Source of the DNA: a virus
Length of the DNA stretch: 24,737 bases
Direction: 5' to 3' (one strand)
Virus record (IMG/VR): IMGVR_UViG_3300021519_000071
Location: 1-24,737 of that record
How positions within the stretch are numbered: the stretch's first letter is position 1; each line of letters opens with the position of its first letter. The notes under the pieces are model-generated. The model did no database searches. It was given only the letters and a program-made list of their open reading frames with translations, and was not told the origin of the DNA. Below are positions 7,332 to 14,002 of the stretch, piece after piece. A program made the position numbers and the translations under genes.

Positions 7332-8614
7332 TAGTGCGTACTTTCTTCCTCGTAGTAAGCATACTGTCCAAACGGTGGAACAATAGTCTTACTACCGTGG
7401 ATAATAAACACAGTATCGCAATATTGTTCATCTCCCCACGAACCATATGGATAACCGTCTGTGAACATGATATGGCGCTTGGGTTCAATTTCATTTTCTT
7501 TAAAGTATTGGAACACACAATCAAAGTCTGTGCCACCGCCACCTTTAATTTCGTAACCGGTGATATCGTCTAAGTTCTCCGAGTCGAACTGTTGTGGATT
7601 ATAAACCTGAGTATCAAACGATAGCACATGAATACGATAGTTAGGAAACTGTTCCATGATACCAGCTACTTCTGACAAGAAGTCTTTGAGCATTTGATCA
7701 CCCATTGATCCAGAAGCATCAATACTAACAGCCACATCGATCATTGGATCCAATTTCATGCCAGGCATAACTGCATCCATATGCCAACCTCGACGGCTGT
7801 TACGCATCCAAGTAAAATCTGATTTAATAGTAGATTCTAACTGCATACGCAACAATTCACGCCAGTCCATCTTAGGTGCAGTCATGTCTTGAATAAGACG
7901 CTTGACACCTGCAGGTAAATTGCCAGCACCATCTGATGCCGCGGCAGCCGCTAATACTGCTTCTTTAATTTCATCACGGATAGCGTCTTTTTCGGCTTTG
8001 GATAATTTAGGTCGCCCTTTTCCAGGCTGGTCCCCTTCACCACCGGCGTCGCCATCTTGATCGTCACCTTCTAAATGCTCGTCGAGCATTTTGTCAATCA
8101 AACTGCTGATATCAATTTTTTCAGCATTTTCATATAAAATGTCATAGACTTCCTCAGCACACATGCCATCGTATTTTGCATCGTATAAACAAGGTACGGT
8201 AGTAATAAACTCACCTACCCGATGTTTTTTCAAATCAGCATTTACGCAATAATCGTCGGCAATGTTCCAAAGTTGCGGATCTCTATCACCACGGCGCCCC
8301 ATATGGTCATATACGCAATGTAACACTTCGTGCCCAAACAAGAATTCAACTTCTTTTGGTTTAAGACTATCCACAAAACGAGAGTTGTAATAAAAGTTAC
8401 GCCCGTCTGTAGCGGCAGTAGGACACCATTCGTCGGCGTTCACTAACTTAAGACGGGTAGCCAAGTTACCAAAGAAGCTGGCACGGAGCAACAAACCCAC
8501 ACGAGCAGTGATCAGTTTTTCACGGATGTCACGATCCAATTTGGGGTCTGTGGGCCCTAGCAAGTCTTTGTACTTGTCTTTTTTACTTACTGTAGTTGTA
8601 GCAGCTGTGCTCAT
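7331..8614 (-). CDS. VWA-like metallopeptidase-domain protein (DUF2201 type), partner of MoxR ATPase
   Basis: This 427-residue protein has two recognisable domains. The N-terminal part carries a zinc-peptidase-like HEVLH (residues 95-99), followed by WNIADDYCVN, as in the DUF2201 N-terminal metallopeptidase family. The middle (about 180-235) is acidic and low-complexity, a likely linker. The C-terminal domain is von Willebrand A-like with an intact MIDAS: DxSxS at 299-303 (DASGS), Thr362 in GGGGTD and Asp386 in FTDG. Such proteins pair with MoxR AAA+ ATPases, which remodel target proteins, and a MoxR gene lies 4 kb upstream on the same strand. A strong sigma70-like promoter and a ribosome site (AAGGAT) precede the ATG. 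The target in infection is unknown. Confidence 0.88.
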   Translation of the reverse strand: MSTAATTTVSKKDKYKDLLGPTDPKLDRDIREKLITARVGLLLRASFFGNLATRLKLVNADEWCPTAATDGRNFYYNSRFVDSLKPKEVEFLFGHEVLHCVYDHMGRRGDRDPQLWNIADDYCVNADLKKHRVGEFITTVPCLYDAKYDGMCAEEVYDILYENAEKIDISSLIDKMLDEHLEGDDQDGDAGGEGDQPGKGRPKLSKAEKDAIRDEIKEAVLAAAAASDGAGNLPAGVKRLIQDMTAPKMDWRELLRMQLESTIKSDFTWMRNSRRGWHMDAVMPGMKLDPMIDVAVSIDASGSMGDQMLKDFLSEVAGIMEQFPNYRIHVLSFDTQVYNPQQFDSENLDDITGYEIKGGGGTDFDCVFQYFKENEIEPKRHIMFTDGYPYGSWGDEQYCDTVFIIHGSKTIVPPFGQYAYYEEESTH

Positions 8615-8642
8615 TACTATCCTTATTATTAACTATACTACT

Positions 8643-8671
8643 ATTATACTATAAACAGAATTAACGGTCAA
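8643..8671 (-). promoter_or_regulatory. Sigma70-type promoter for the VWA operon
   Basis: TTGACC (8671-8666) and a perfect TATAAT (8648-8643) are separated by 17 bases. The longer context, AGGTTGA before and TATAATAGTA at the -10, is repeated at 13946 and 16372. The predicted leader of about 22 bases contains the ribosome site of the VWA gene. Confidence 0.8.
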
Positions 8672-8684
8672 CCTGCTAAAACCT

Positions 8685-8981
8685 TTATATTTCGGTGTTG
8701 TTTATGTACTTTAAGCAAAACCAACTTAGTGTTGCTTCGTTATAAAAATCTAAATGCACTTCGGGCGAATAAAAATACCTGCCACTTAATACCTTATTTT
8801 CCTCACCATCGGCTGGTCTTAATCCTCGATGGTGTCTAACTGTAAATCCAAGTTCTCTCTTTAACCGCCAGGAAATTGTAAAAATGTTTATACCATAATC
8901 CTTTTTAATTTGATCGCGCACAGGTTCCCATTCATACGGTTCTTCGAATATAATTAAATTATGTTTAATTTTAATCTTCAA
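8685..8981 (-). CDS. Array protein M (98 aa), last of the small-gene array
   Basis: The C-terminal segment FYNEATLSWFCLKY matches the array signature (acidic or polar residues, then aromatic-x-L-K-aromatic). It is followed by a short extension. I chose a TTG start at 8981 because AAAGGA lies 7 bases before it and because it gives a 98-residue product within the array's size range. The longer frame would overlap the preceding gene by over 80 bases. The N-terminus then reads KIKIKHNLIIFEEPYEWEP, a strand-rich opening. It overlaps the preceding gene's end by 11 bases. The function is unknown. Confidence 0.6.
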   Translation of the reverse strand: MKIKIKHNLIIFEEPYEWEPVRDQIKKDYGINIFTISWRLKRELGFTVRHHRGLRPADGEENKVLSGRYFYSPEVHLDFYNEATLSWFCLKYINNTEI

Positions 8982-9189
8982 GCGGTAATCCTTTGACAGT
9001 ATTAATAGCACTTCTAGCATATTTACTAATTTTACCACCTTTATCCATGCGCTCAATATCTTCTAAAGCCGTCATCATGATTTCTGCTTCCTCGGCCATT
9101 TTGTAAACACGATTGCGTAAGTTGCCGGCATCTAACCAACTCGCAATAGTAGTAAACAATTTAGCAACAAGATAACTCCAATCAATCAT
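8971..9189 (-). CDS. Array-embedded small helical protein L (72 aa), lacks the array motif
   Basis: This 72-residue protein differs from its neighbours. It is mostly helical, with a moderately hydrophobic N-terminus (MIDWSYLVAKLFTTIASWL) that could be amphipathic and membrane-associated, then a charged helix. It lacks the aromatic-x-L-x-W ending. The ATG at 9189 overlaps the stop of gene K as ATGA. The ribosome site GAGGTGG lies 2 bases before the ATG's GC and is formed by K's conserved Leu-Arg-Trp codons. A GTG 6 bases upstream is less likely as start. The function is unknown. Confidence 0.7.
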   Translation of the reverse strand: MIDWSYLVAKLFTTIASWLDAGNLRNRVYKMAEEAEIMMTALEDIERMDKGGKISKYARSAINTVKGLPLED

Positions 9190-9407
9190 GCCCACCTCAA
9201 CAAGAATGCTACATAGTCTTGATTACGATAAAATATAAATTTTAATCTATCATAATAAGTTTCGTAACGCATACAAGTTTTATAATCTGGAAATTCTCGT
9301 TGGCACCATGCTAGGATTTCTTCCAAGTCAGCAAATGCCTTGGGGATATCGTGTTCCCACTTGCCCGACGGGTAATTACTGTTCCAATGTCCAGGTTTAA
9401 GACTCAT
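9186..9407 (-). CDS. Array protein K (73 aa)
   Basis: This is a 73-residue member of the small-gene array. The body is rich in aromatic and charged residues, including a helix around AFADLEEILAWCQREF. It ends FYRNQDYVAFLLRWA, a clear example of the shared C-terminal motif. The start ATG overlaps the previous stop as ATGA. Its LRW codons (TTG AGG TGG) double as the ribosome site for the next gene. No family or function is recognised. Confidence 0.75.
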   Translation of the reverse strand: MSLKPGHWNSNYPSGKWEHDIPKAFADLEEILAWCQREFPDYKTCMRYETYYDRLKFIFYRNQDYVAFLLRWA

Positions 9408-9640
9408 TTAGTCCACACCAATGAAAATGCTGTAGCTTCAGCAGGATTGCTAAAATAAAAATATCCATCTCGATATTGTACATCTTGTTTACAATGTTTT
9501 TCAGTCCACTCTACTTCTGGGCTACGATTTTCTCCAGCATATTCAAATCTAGCAGGACGATACTTAACTTTACCCCAGCCGCGGGTGCTAACTAGATTAT
9601 CCAGCATTGGTTGGCTATATTTAGGATTGAATCTTGTCAT
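9404..9640 (-). CDS. Array protein J (78 aa)
   Basis: This 78-residue protein ends YFYFSNPAEATAFSLVWTK. The alternating aromatic strand followed by a helix-forming PAEA and then F-x-L-V-W is the same pattern as in the neighbouring genes. The N-terminal two thirds are not alignable by eye with other members. The start overlaps the preceding stop as ATGA, and the stop overlaps the next ATG in the same way. The function is unknown. Confidence 0.75.
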   Translation of the reverse strand: MTRFNPKYSQPMLDNLVSTRGWGKVKYRPARFEYAGENRSPEVEWTEKHCKQDVQYRDGYFYFSNPAEATAFSLVWTK

Positions 9641-9885
9641 TTAAACTTTAACCTAAACAAGGTAGCATCCGCAGGATCAATAAAGTAAAATGCCGCGGCT
9701 TCGTCAAAATAGGCACTAACATCTGTAGTGTCGACCAACTCAGACCACACCAAACTTAAATTAGTTTCTCTGCAATATTTTTTCATAGCCCACATACGAA
9801 ATGCAGGATCGTTGACTACCACCAAATGACATTGGTCCAGTGTTTCTTCTGGCGGTCTAGGAAGGGTCCAGTTGTTTACATGCAT
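9637..9885 (-). CDS. Array protein I (82 aa)
   Basis: This 82-residue protein ends AFYFIDPADATLFRLKFK, very similar in layout to gene J's ending (FYFSNPAEATAFSLVW). That suggests I and J are sister duplicates whose bodies have diverged. The ATG overlaps the stop of gene H as TAATG. There is no clear ribosome site, so re-initiation is likely. The function is unknown. Confidence 0.75.
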   Translation of the reverse strand: MHVNNWTLPRPPEETLDQCHLVVVNDPAFRMWAMKKYCRETNLSLVWSELVDTTDVSAYFDEAAAFYFIDPADATLFRLKFK

Positions 9886-10160
9886 TATCTATTAAATTTT
9901 AAAACAAACATTATATATTTCTTTTCATTTATAACATCGTATGATAAGGTAACATTATCGCCGTCAAATTGTAGTTTAATTCCATAGTATTCGCGTACAT
10001 AATCGTCAAAGGTTAAAAATCCTTGCCCAACAGGAACAGCATCAGCAAGTGCATCATATTCATTTTTAACTCTTTGTAATCGTAGGAAATGTTGGGTATC
10101 GCCGCCTATGATAGTATCTAGCCGAGCCGCAGTATTAGCATAGTATTCGTCCTTACTCAC
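9885..10160 (-). CDS. Array protein H (91 aa)
   Basis: This 91-residue protein ends YDVINEKKYIMFVLKFNR, which fits the shared motif with Phe replacing Trp. The first half is helical and the second half strand-rich. There is no ATG in a sensible place. GTG at 10160 (or the GTG just before it at 10163) overlaps the end of gene G, and the Gly/Trp-coding run TGGTGGGGTGG upstream may act as a ribosome site. The start is uncertain by one codon. The function is unknown. Confidence 0.65.
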   Translation of the reverse strand: MSKDEYYANTAARLDTIIGGDTQHFLRLQRVKNEYDALADAVPVGQGFLTFDDYVREYYGIKLQFDGDNVTLSYDVINEKKYIMFVLKFNR

Positions 10161-10437
10161 CACCCCACCACTTAATTGTCTTTGATTTTAGTTTGACTAT
10201 AGTAAACTCATGCGGGTCTACTTGCCCACGCATACCATACCAATCGGGTTTGACTTGATACACTCCATTGGTATTTTCTAACCACACACGACTACTGCGG
10301 GCAACAAACTCGTCATGTGTTTTAAAACACATCTTACCATTGTCCGCAGGGCTACAGTTATACATGCACCAATAGCGCCATGCATCGCCAAATACAGTTA
10401 CATCATACTTAGGATCTATCTCGTAGTAATAATTCAT
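10153..10437 (-). CDS. Array protein G (94 aa), atypical C-terminus
   Basis: This 94-residue protein is rich in Tyr and Trp. Its C-terminus reads EFTIVKLKSKTIKWWGGE. The final strand resembles the array motif (F-x-x-x-K-L-K), but the spacing to the Trp pair is altered, so it is either a degenerate or an extended member. ATG 10437 overlaps the upstream stop as ATGA, like most junctions here. An ATG 6 bases upstream (10443) is an alternative start. The function is unknown. Confidence 0.65.
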   Translation of the reverse strand: MNYYYEIDPKYDVTVFGDAWRYWCMYNCSPADNGKMCFKTHDEFVARSSRVWLENTNGVYQVKPDWYGMRGQVDPHEFTIVKLKSKTIKWWGGE

Positions 10438-10703
10438 GTCCATACCAAAGTAAACATTATAGCATCTTTTTCATTTTCAAACAACCACACCAAGCCCATA
10501 GTTTTATACTCACCAATGCACTTGTGGTCAACCCAGAGATCAATCTCAGCAGACCGTTCGGTTGTCATTGGTGTTAATATTACTTTGGTCCATCCTGATC
10601 TACATAGTTCATCGGTTAAGGTATTAAAGTTAATCTCCGCCCAAACTCGATCGTTGTCTTCTTTCCAATACTTGTGTTGGTGGTTGTATTCTTCTAAGTT
10701 CAT
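10434..10703 (-). CDS. Array protein F (89 aa)
   Basis: This 89-residue acidic protein ends LVWLFENEKDAIMFTLVWT. The motif is textbook for the array: aromatic strand, F-E-N-E-K-D-A helix start, then M-F-T-L-V-W. Its ATG overlaps the previous stop as ATGA. The body contains a strand-turn-strand region (KVILTPMTTERSAEIDLWVD). No known domain is recognised. Confidence 0.75.
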   Translation of the reverse strand: MNLEEYNHQHKYWKEDNDRVWAEINFNTLTDELCRSGWTKVILTPMTTERSAEIDLWVDHKCIGEYKTMGLVWLFENEKDAIMFTLVWT

Positions 10704-10906
10704 TTAGCCCATTTTAACTGAAAATATGTTGCCCACTGCTTGTCCTTAAAATTAAACTCCACTGTAGCCGGAGTTATTACATCATCGCCTAACCATGTAT
10801 TTACTGCCGGAGTGAATCTCCAGGTATAATCAAGATCGCGACACAGGCCTTGATCCGTAATTTGATCGTTGTATAAGAATGCCTCGTGAGCTGTTTTAAC
10901 AACCAT
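10700..10906 (-). CDS. Array protein E (68 aa)
   Basis: This protein ends VEFNFKDKQWATYFQLKWAK, matching the shared motif. ATG 10906 is preferred because a G-rich stretch (GGGG) lies 5-6 bases upstream and it begins 2 bases after the stop of gene D. An in-frame ATG at 10918 lies inside D's Lys-Trp codons and would add four residues. The resulting 68-residue size is typical for the array. The function is unknown. Confidence 0.68.
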   Translation of the reverse strand: MVVKTAHEAFLYNDQITDQGLCRDLDYTWRFTPAVNTWLGDDVITPATVEFNFKDKQWATYFQLKWAK

Positions 10907-10908
10907 CT

Positions 10909-11136
10909 TTAACCCCATTTTAACATAAACCAAGTATAATCTTCATCGCGGTCAAAAATATAATATACCGTATCAAGAGCTCCTCGCGGACTGCTAGTAT
11001 CAACTCTATACTTAAATACTTCACGACAACGCTGTCCGTATTGCCTTGGTGTTTCCAAATGTTCAACAGGTAAGGTACGCTTGGCATTCCAGAATGCACG
11101 ATTAAATCTATCATCTAGAACATTAACTCTGATCAT
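10909..11136 (-). CDS. Array protein D (75 aa)
   Basis: This 75-residue protein has a basic, Arg-rich first half (DDRFNRAFWNAKRTL) and ends YYIFDRDEDYTWFMLKWG, a clear instance of the shared motif. ATG 11136 overlaps the preceding stop as ATGA. The ribosome site AAGGTGG before it is made by the previous gene's Leu-Arg-Trp codons. The function is unknown. Confidence 0.75.
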   Translation of the reverse strand: MIRVNVLDDRFNRAFWNAKRTLPVEHLETPRQYGQRCREVFKYRVDTSSPRGALDTVYYIFDRDEDYTWFMLKWG

Positions 11137-11324
11137 GCCCACCTTAACATAAACATAGTACGATCAGTCTCATCTACAAACTCAAATACACCCTCGCCAA
11201 TATACCACCAGCCGTCTACAATCTGTTCTTCACACCACTCTATACACGGCTTCCATCCACCATACCCTGGTCGAATATTAGGTGCTTGCACACTAGTTGC
11301 ATAACGATTGTGTATTTCGTTCAC
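11133..11324 (-). CDS. Array protein C (63 aa), GTG start
   Basis: This is the shortest member at 63 residues, ending VFEFVDETDRTMFMLRWA. There is no suitable ATG. GTG 11324 overlaps the stop of gene B as GTGA and has GAGG 5 bases upstream within B's LLRW codons. The longer GTG at 11330 would lie inside that ribosome site and is less likely. The Trp-rich centre (EEQIVDGWWYIG) resembles strands of other members. The function is unknown. Confidence 0.7.
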   Translation of the reverse strand: MNEIHNRYATSVQAPNIRPGYGGWKPCIEWCEEQIVDGWWYIGEGVFEFVDETDRTMFMLRWA

Positions 11325-11536
11325 GACCACCTCAACAAAAATCCTATACGCTGGGTATCGTTATCAAATGATAATGCCATGCCTTGTTGATGCTCGATAC
11401 CTCTGGGCAAATTATCAGCCATCCAATTAAGGATTTCGCGCTCATTATCGGCCCACCATGTATAATCCTCAATCATTAATAGGTAACTGCCACTTCCTGG
11501 ACTACTTGCTAGTTGAAAACGCTTAACTGCTTTCAT
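11321..11536 (-). CDS. Array protein B (71 aa)
   Basis: This 71-residue protein ends ALSFDNDTQRIGFLLRWS, fitting the shared motif. A central Trp-rich helix (DYTWWADNEREILNWMADNL) resembles the EEILAWCQREF helix of gene K, so the similarity may extend beyond the C-terminus. The ATG overlaps the end of gene A by 14 bases. Its final codons form the ribosome site of gene C. The function is unknown. Confidence 0.75.
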   Translation of the reverse strand: MKAVKRFQLASSPGSGSYLLMIEDYTWWADNEREILNWMADNLPRGIEHQQGMALSFDNDTQRIGFLLRWS

Positions 11537-11786
11537 ATTGTTTTTCGCCGTATTTTAGTTTAAACCAACTTAGTTCTTCGTCGCCTCGAACATAGATTAC
11601 ATAAGTTTGGTAAACCATATGAAATGACCAATACTCATTGTCGACTAAATCGTTTGCTATGGTACTAGCATATCCGTATGTACTACTAAACCAATTTCTT
11701 GCATGATGAAAATTCAGCATACCCTGTATCTGGATACCGTGTTTAAAATATCTATTATCTCTAGTTTGGTGTATACTATAGTTCAT
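11523..11786 (-). CDS. Array protein A (87 aa), first of the small-gene array
   Basis: This 87-residue protein carries the motif slightly before its end, YVIYVRGDEELSWFKLKYG, followed by an eight-residue tail (EKQYESS region). It overlaps the FkbM methyltransferase gene by 11 bases, so the array is probably translated from the same transcript. The centre is rich in His, Tyr and Phe. No known family is recognised. Confidence 0.72.
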   Translation of the reverse strand: MNYSIHQTRDNRYFKHGIQIQGMLNFHHARNWFSSTYGYASTIANDLVDNEYWSFHMVYQTYVIYVRGDEELSWFKLKYGEKQYESS

Positions 11787-12537
11787 CTAATGCAATCGTT
11801 GGGACGCCATCTAGTTCATAGTCACTTTCCGTAGGACAAAAGATCCAATTTTCAGAATTGTACTCATACGCAATATAATTTAGGTTGCAAAATATTTCTT
11901 TAATTAATTTTGTATTTGTTTTAAACATTTCTACAAAACAAATAGGTCTATGGTTACTGATTGTTTGCATAGCACCAATTAAGGCATAATACTCCATTCC
12001 TTCGATATCCAACTTGATAAAGTCTACTACCTCATTATAACTATCTATAGTTACAGTTTTAACATATTCCAAGTTAGGTTTGACCATATTTTGGTTATCA
12101 CTATGTTCAGCCGGCATTAATTCAACACCACCAAAGTTATTAAATGAATTATAATCAGGCAATTGAATAGGCACAATATTATTAAGTACATCGCTTACTG
12201 CAACATACTCGCAGTTGACATTATCAAGCCCATTAATAGCAACATTGCCACACAGCATATAATACACTTGTCGTTGCGCTTCAAATGCTCGAACGCTAAT
12301 ACGATCTCCAAACTGCTTGGCTAGGGCCACGGCATGGGTTCCAATATTGGCTCCAACATCATACAGGACCATCTTGGGTTTGATTTCGAGTATTAGCTCG
12401 CAAAAGCTAGCAATCAACTCAATATCGTCTTTGGCCCACGCACCAAACTGGATGACAGATTGTCCTATATATTGATCGTTTTGATTAACAATCATAGGAC
12501 CGTATATAGAATCGGCAATGGTATTAGGTATAGTCAT
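11776..12537 (-). CDS. FkbM-family SAM-dependent methyltransferase
   Basis: This 253-residue protein has the SAM-binding motif YDVGANIGTHAVALA at residues 59-73, an acidic residue after the second strand (FEAQ near 85-88), and the FkbM hallmark DFIKLDIEGMEYYALIG at 172-188. Members of this family O-methylate sugars and other small groups, often in glycan or natural-product pathways, so it may modify a phage or host glycan. ATG 12537 is chosen because upstream in-frame sequence runs into the intergenic hairpin. No ribosome site is seen before it, so expression may depend on read-through and low-level initiation. It lies between a long hairpin and the small-gene array. Confidence 0.88.
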   Translation of the reverse strand: MTIPNTIADSIYGPMIVNQNDQYIGQSVIQFGAWAKDDIELIASFCELILEIKPKMVLYDVGANIGTHAVALAKQFGDRISVRAFEAQRQVYYMLCGNVAINGLDNVNCEYVAVSDVLNNIVPIQLPDYNSFNNFGGVELMPAEHSDNQNMVKPNLEYVKTVTIDSYNEVVDFIKLDIEGMEYYALIGAMQTISNHRPICFVEMFKTNTKLIKEIFCNLNYIAYEYNSENWIFCPTESDYELDGVPTIALDEL

Positions 12538-12552
12538 ATTATATAAAAGGGT

Positions 12553-12600
12553 GGAGGGCGGTGCGAACACAGCCCTGTGTAAACAACTACACCGTCCTCC
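12553..12600 (-). terminator. Two-tier hairpin, probable terminator after the MoxR gene
   Basis: GGAGGGCGGTG (12553-12563) pairs with CACCGTCCTCC (12590-12600) over 11 positions with one G-T wobble. A second stem, ACACA/TGTGT (12567-12571 with 12576-12580), closes a GCCC loop inside it. On the minus strand it is followed by ACCC and TTTTATATAAT. It lies 9 bases past the MoxR stop, which fits a terminator. The weak T-run and the inner stem leave room for a regulatory leader of the downstream methyltransferase. Confidence 0.6.
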
Positions 12601-12609
12601 GTAAGCCTA

Positions 12610-13695
12610 TTAAGCTGATGCTGATAAAATATACTTTCCGTATTTCTTATGGAACTCATCAAAGTTTTTCAACTTGGTTGGCTGGAATGGCAAGTTATAC
12701 ACTGTAAGAGCAATACGAGCACCCATGACCACTAACTCAGTTTCAAAGTTCTTCATCATGTAAGCAAAGAAATAATCAGCCATTGTGTGGAACTCTTTGT
12801 CTGATGTTTTCTTTTCAACCGCATCTTTAAGTTCGTAGCACATACTAATAACCAACGAGTACATTGCTGATACTTCTTTAACCTGTAAATCAGTTACTTT
12901 ACCAGACAAAATATCTTCTGGCTTAGGCATTTTACCCGAAACCTTGCGGTGAGCGCCAAACTTAATAGCAAGTCCTTCACCAATAGTACCCGAAATCAAA
13001 TTAGTGATAGTGTCGTCATCGCCGTCATCGTCTGACAATATTTCGCTTACAAATGACCATGAGCGTGGTGTAGCAAATGCTCGCGAGCTAGACTTAGGGT
13101 CAAAGTCGTACAAGTCTTGTTTATTAGAGCCAAGGTAACCAATGATATCTTTATGGATATTATGAGTTACAGCCCAGTCCTGCCATGACGCAAAGTCAGT
13201 TTTCATTTCTTGGTGAATGAAACGATTCGCTAATGGAGTAGGCATACGATATGTAACGCCTTTGTCTGACTCGCGATTACCGGCAGCAACCATTACTACA
13301 TTTTTTGGCAATTTATATTTGCCAATAGCTCGATTCAAGATTAATTGATATGATGCGGCTTGAACTGACGGAGCCGCACTATTAAGTTCGTCCATAAATA
13401 AAACTATAATAGGATACTGGCCAGCTAATTCTTCGGTAGGCAAATCAATAGGTTCGGCCCAATCCATCTTGCCAATTTCTTTATTGTAAAAAGGAATACC
13501 ACGAATGTCTGTGGGCTCCATTTGACCCAAACGAAGGTCAATCATATAACCACCAAGTTCGGCAGTGATATCTGCTACCAATTCTGACTTACCAATACCA
13601 GGAGGGCCCCAGAGGAATAGTGGGCGTTGATGTTTAAATGCTTTCAGTAAACTCTTACGAGCTTGTACCGAAGTGACTTGTCTTGTTTCTGACAT
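12610..13695 (-). CDS. MoxR-family AAA+ ATPase
   Basis: This 361-residue AAA+ protein has Walker A GPPGIGKS at residues 30-37, Walker B VLFMDE at 98-103, sensor 1 Asn140 in AAGNRESD, and an arginine in ANRF near 158. Together these match the MoxR branch. MoxR ATPases act with VWA-domain partners as chaperone-like machines that activate or disassemble protein complexes in the cytoplasm. The VWA/metallopeptidase gene on the same strand is the evident partner. A ribosome site AAGGAA lies about 8 bases before the ATG. It follows a 68-residue gene that has a sigma70-like promoter. The target is not known. Confidence 0.9.
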   Translation of the reverse strand: MSETRQVTSVQARKSLLKAFKHQRPLFLWGPPGIGKSELVADITAELGGYMIDLRLGQMEPTDIRGIPFYNKEIGKMDWAEPIDLPTEELAGQYPIIVLFMDELNSAAPSVQAASYQLILNRAIGKYKLPKNVVMVAAGNRESDKGVTYRMPTPLANRFIHQEMKTDFASWQDWAVTHNIHKDIIGYLGSNKQDLYDFDPKSSSRAFATPRSWSFVSEILSDDDGDDDTITNLISGTIGEGLAIKFGAHRKVSGKMPKPEDILSGKVTDLQVKEVSAMYSLVISMCYELKDAVEKKTSDKEFHTMADYFFAYMMKNFETELVVMGARIALTVYNLPFQPTKLKNFDEFHKKYGKYILSASA

Positions 13696-13732
13696 GGGCT
13701 ATGTTCCTTAAAGTTTTGATTAATGTTAACTA

Positions 13733-13939
13733 CTAAACTACATTGTACATTTTAATGATTTTATCGTCAACCTTTGCAGTTTCATCCATAAACACCGTTA
13801 GAGCCCGTTGTTCGCGAGCAGATAGTAGTTTATAGTGTTTGACCATAGATTCAACTGCTGACAAACTATCAAGTCCGTTGGCCAAAGCAAAATTCTCTAT
13901 AGAGTCGCATGCTTCTGCAAGGGTCAATTTTTTAATCAT
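13733..13939 (-). CDS. Small hypothetical protein upstream of MoxR (68 aa)
   Basis: This is a 68-residue, all-helical-looking soluble protein with no Cys and no known motif. It is the first gene after a strong promoter whose -10 ends 6 bases before the ATG, so the mRNA would be nearly leaderless. No ribosome site is present, and no internal Met near the N-terminus offers a later start. It is separated by 37 bases from the MoxR gene and is likely co-transcribed. I do not recognise a function. Confidence 0.65.
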   Translation of the reverse strand: MIKKLTLAEACDSIENFALANGLDSLSAVESMVKHYKLLSAREQRALTVFMDETAKVDDKIIKMYNVV

Positions 13940-13945
13940 AATACT

Positions 13946-13974
13946 ATTATATTACAATGCAATTTATTAGTCAA
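13946..13974 (-). promoter_or_regulatory. Sigma70-type promoter for the MoxR operon
   Basis: TTGACT (13974-13969) and a perfect TATAAT (13951-13946) are separated by 17 bases. The flanking context (CAGGTTGA and TATAATAGTA) matches the promoter of the VWA operon almost exactly, so MoxR and VWA are probably expressed at the same time. Confidence 0.8.
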
Positions 13975-13989
13975 CCTGAAAAACTACCT

Positions 13990-13997
13990 ACTAAATA
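13990..13997 (+). promoter_or_regulatory. Putative T4-type late promoter box
   Basis: ACTAAATA matches 6 of 8 bases of TATAAATA and lies 5 bases before the ATG of the plus-strand oxygenase gene. It is weak alone, but it has the same position as the perfect boxes further along. Confidence 0.45.
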
Positions 13998-14002
13998 CGG
14001 GC

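Noticed and set aside
7324-7542. 72-residue minus-strand frame inside the VWA gene
   Set aside because: It is a shadow of the conserved MIDAS-containing C-terminal domain in another frame, with no translation signal.
8685-11786. Array as a CRISPR locus or DNA repeat region
   Set aside because: There are no regular identical repeats or spacers. The similarity is at protein level only, and the frames are continuous and overlapping.
13733-13939. 68-residue gene upstream of MoxR as an antitoxin
   Set aside because: No toxin partner, no DNA-binding motif and no overlapping small gene are present. Position alone does not support it.
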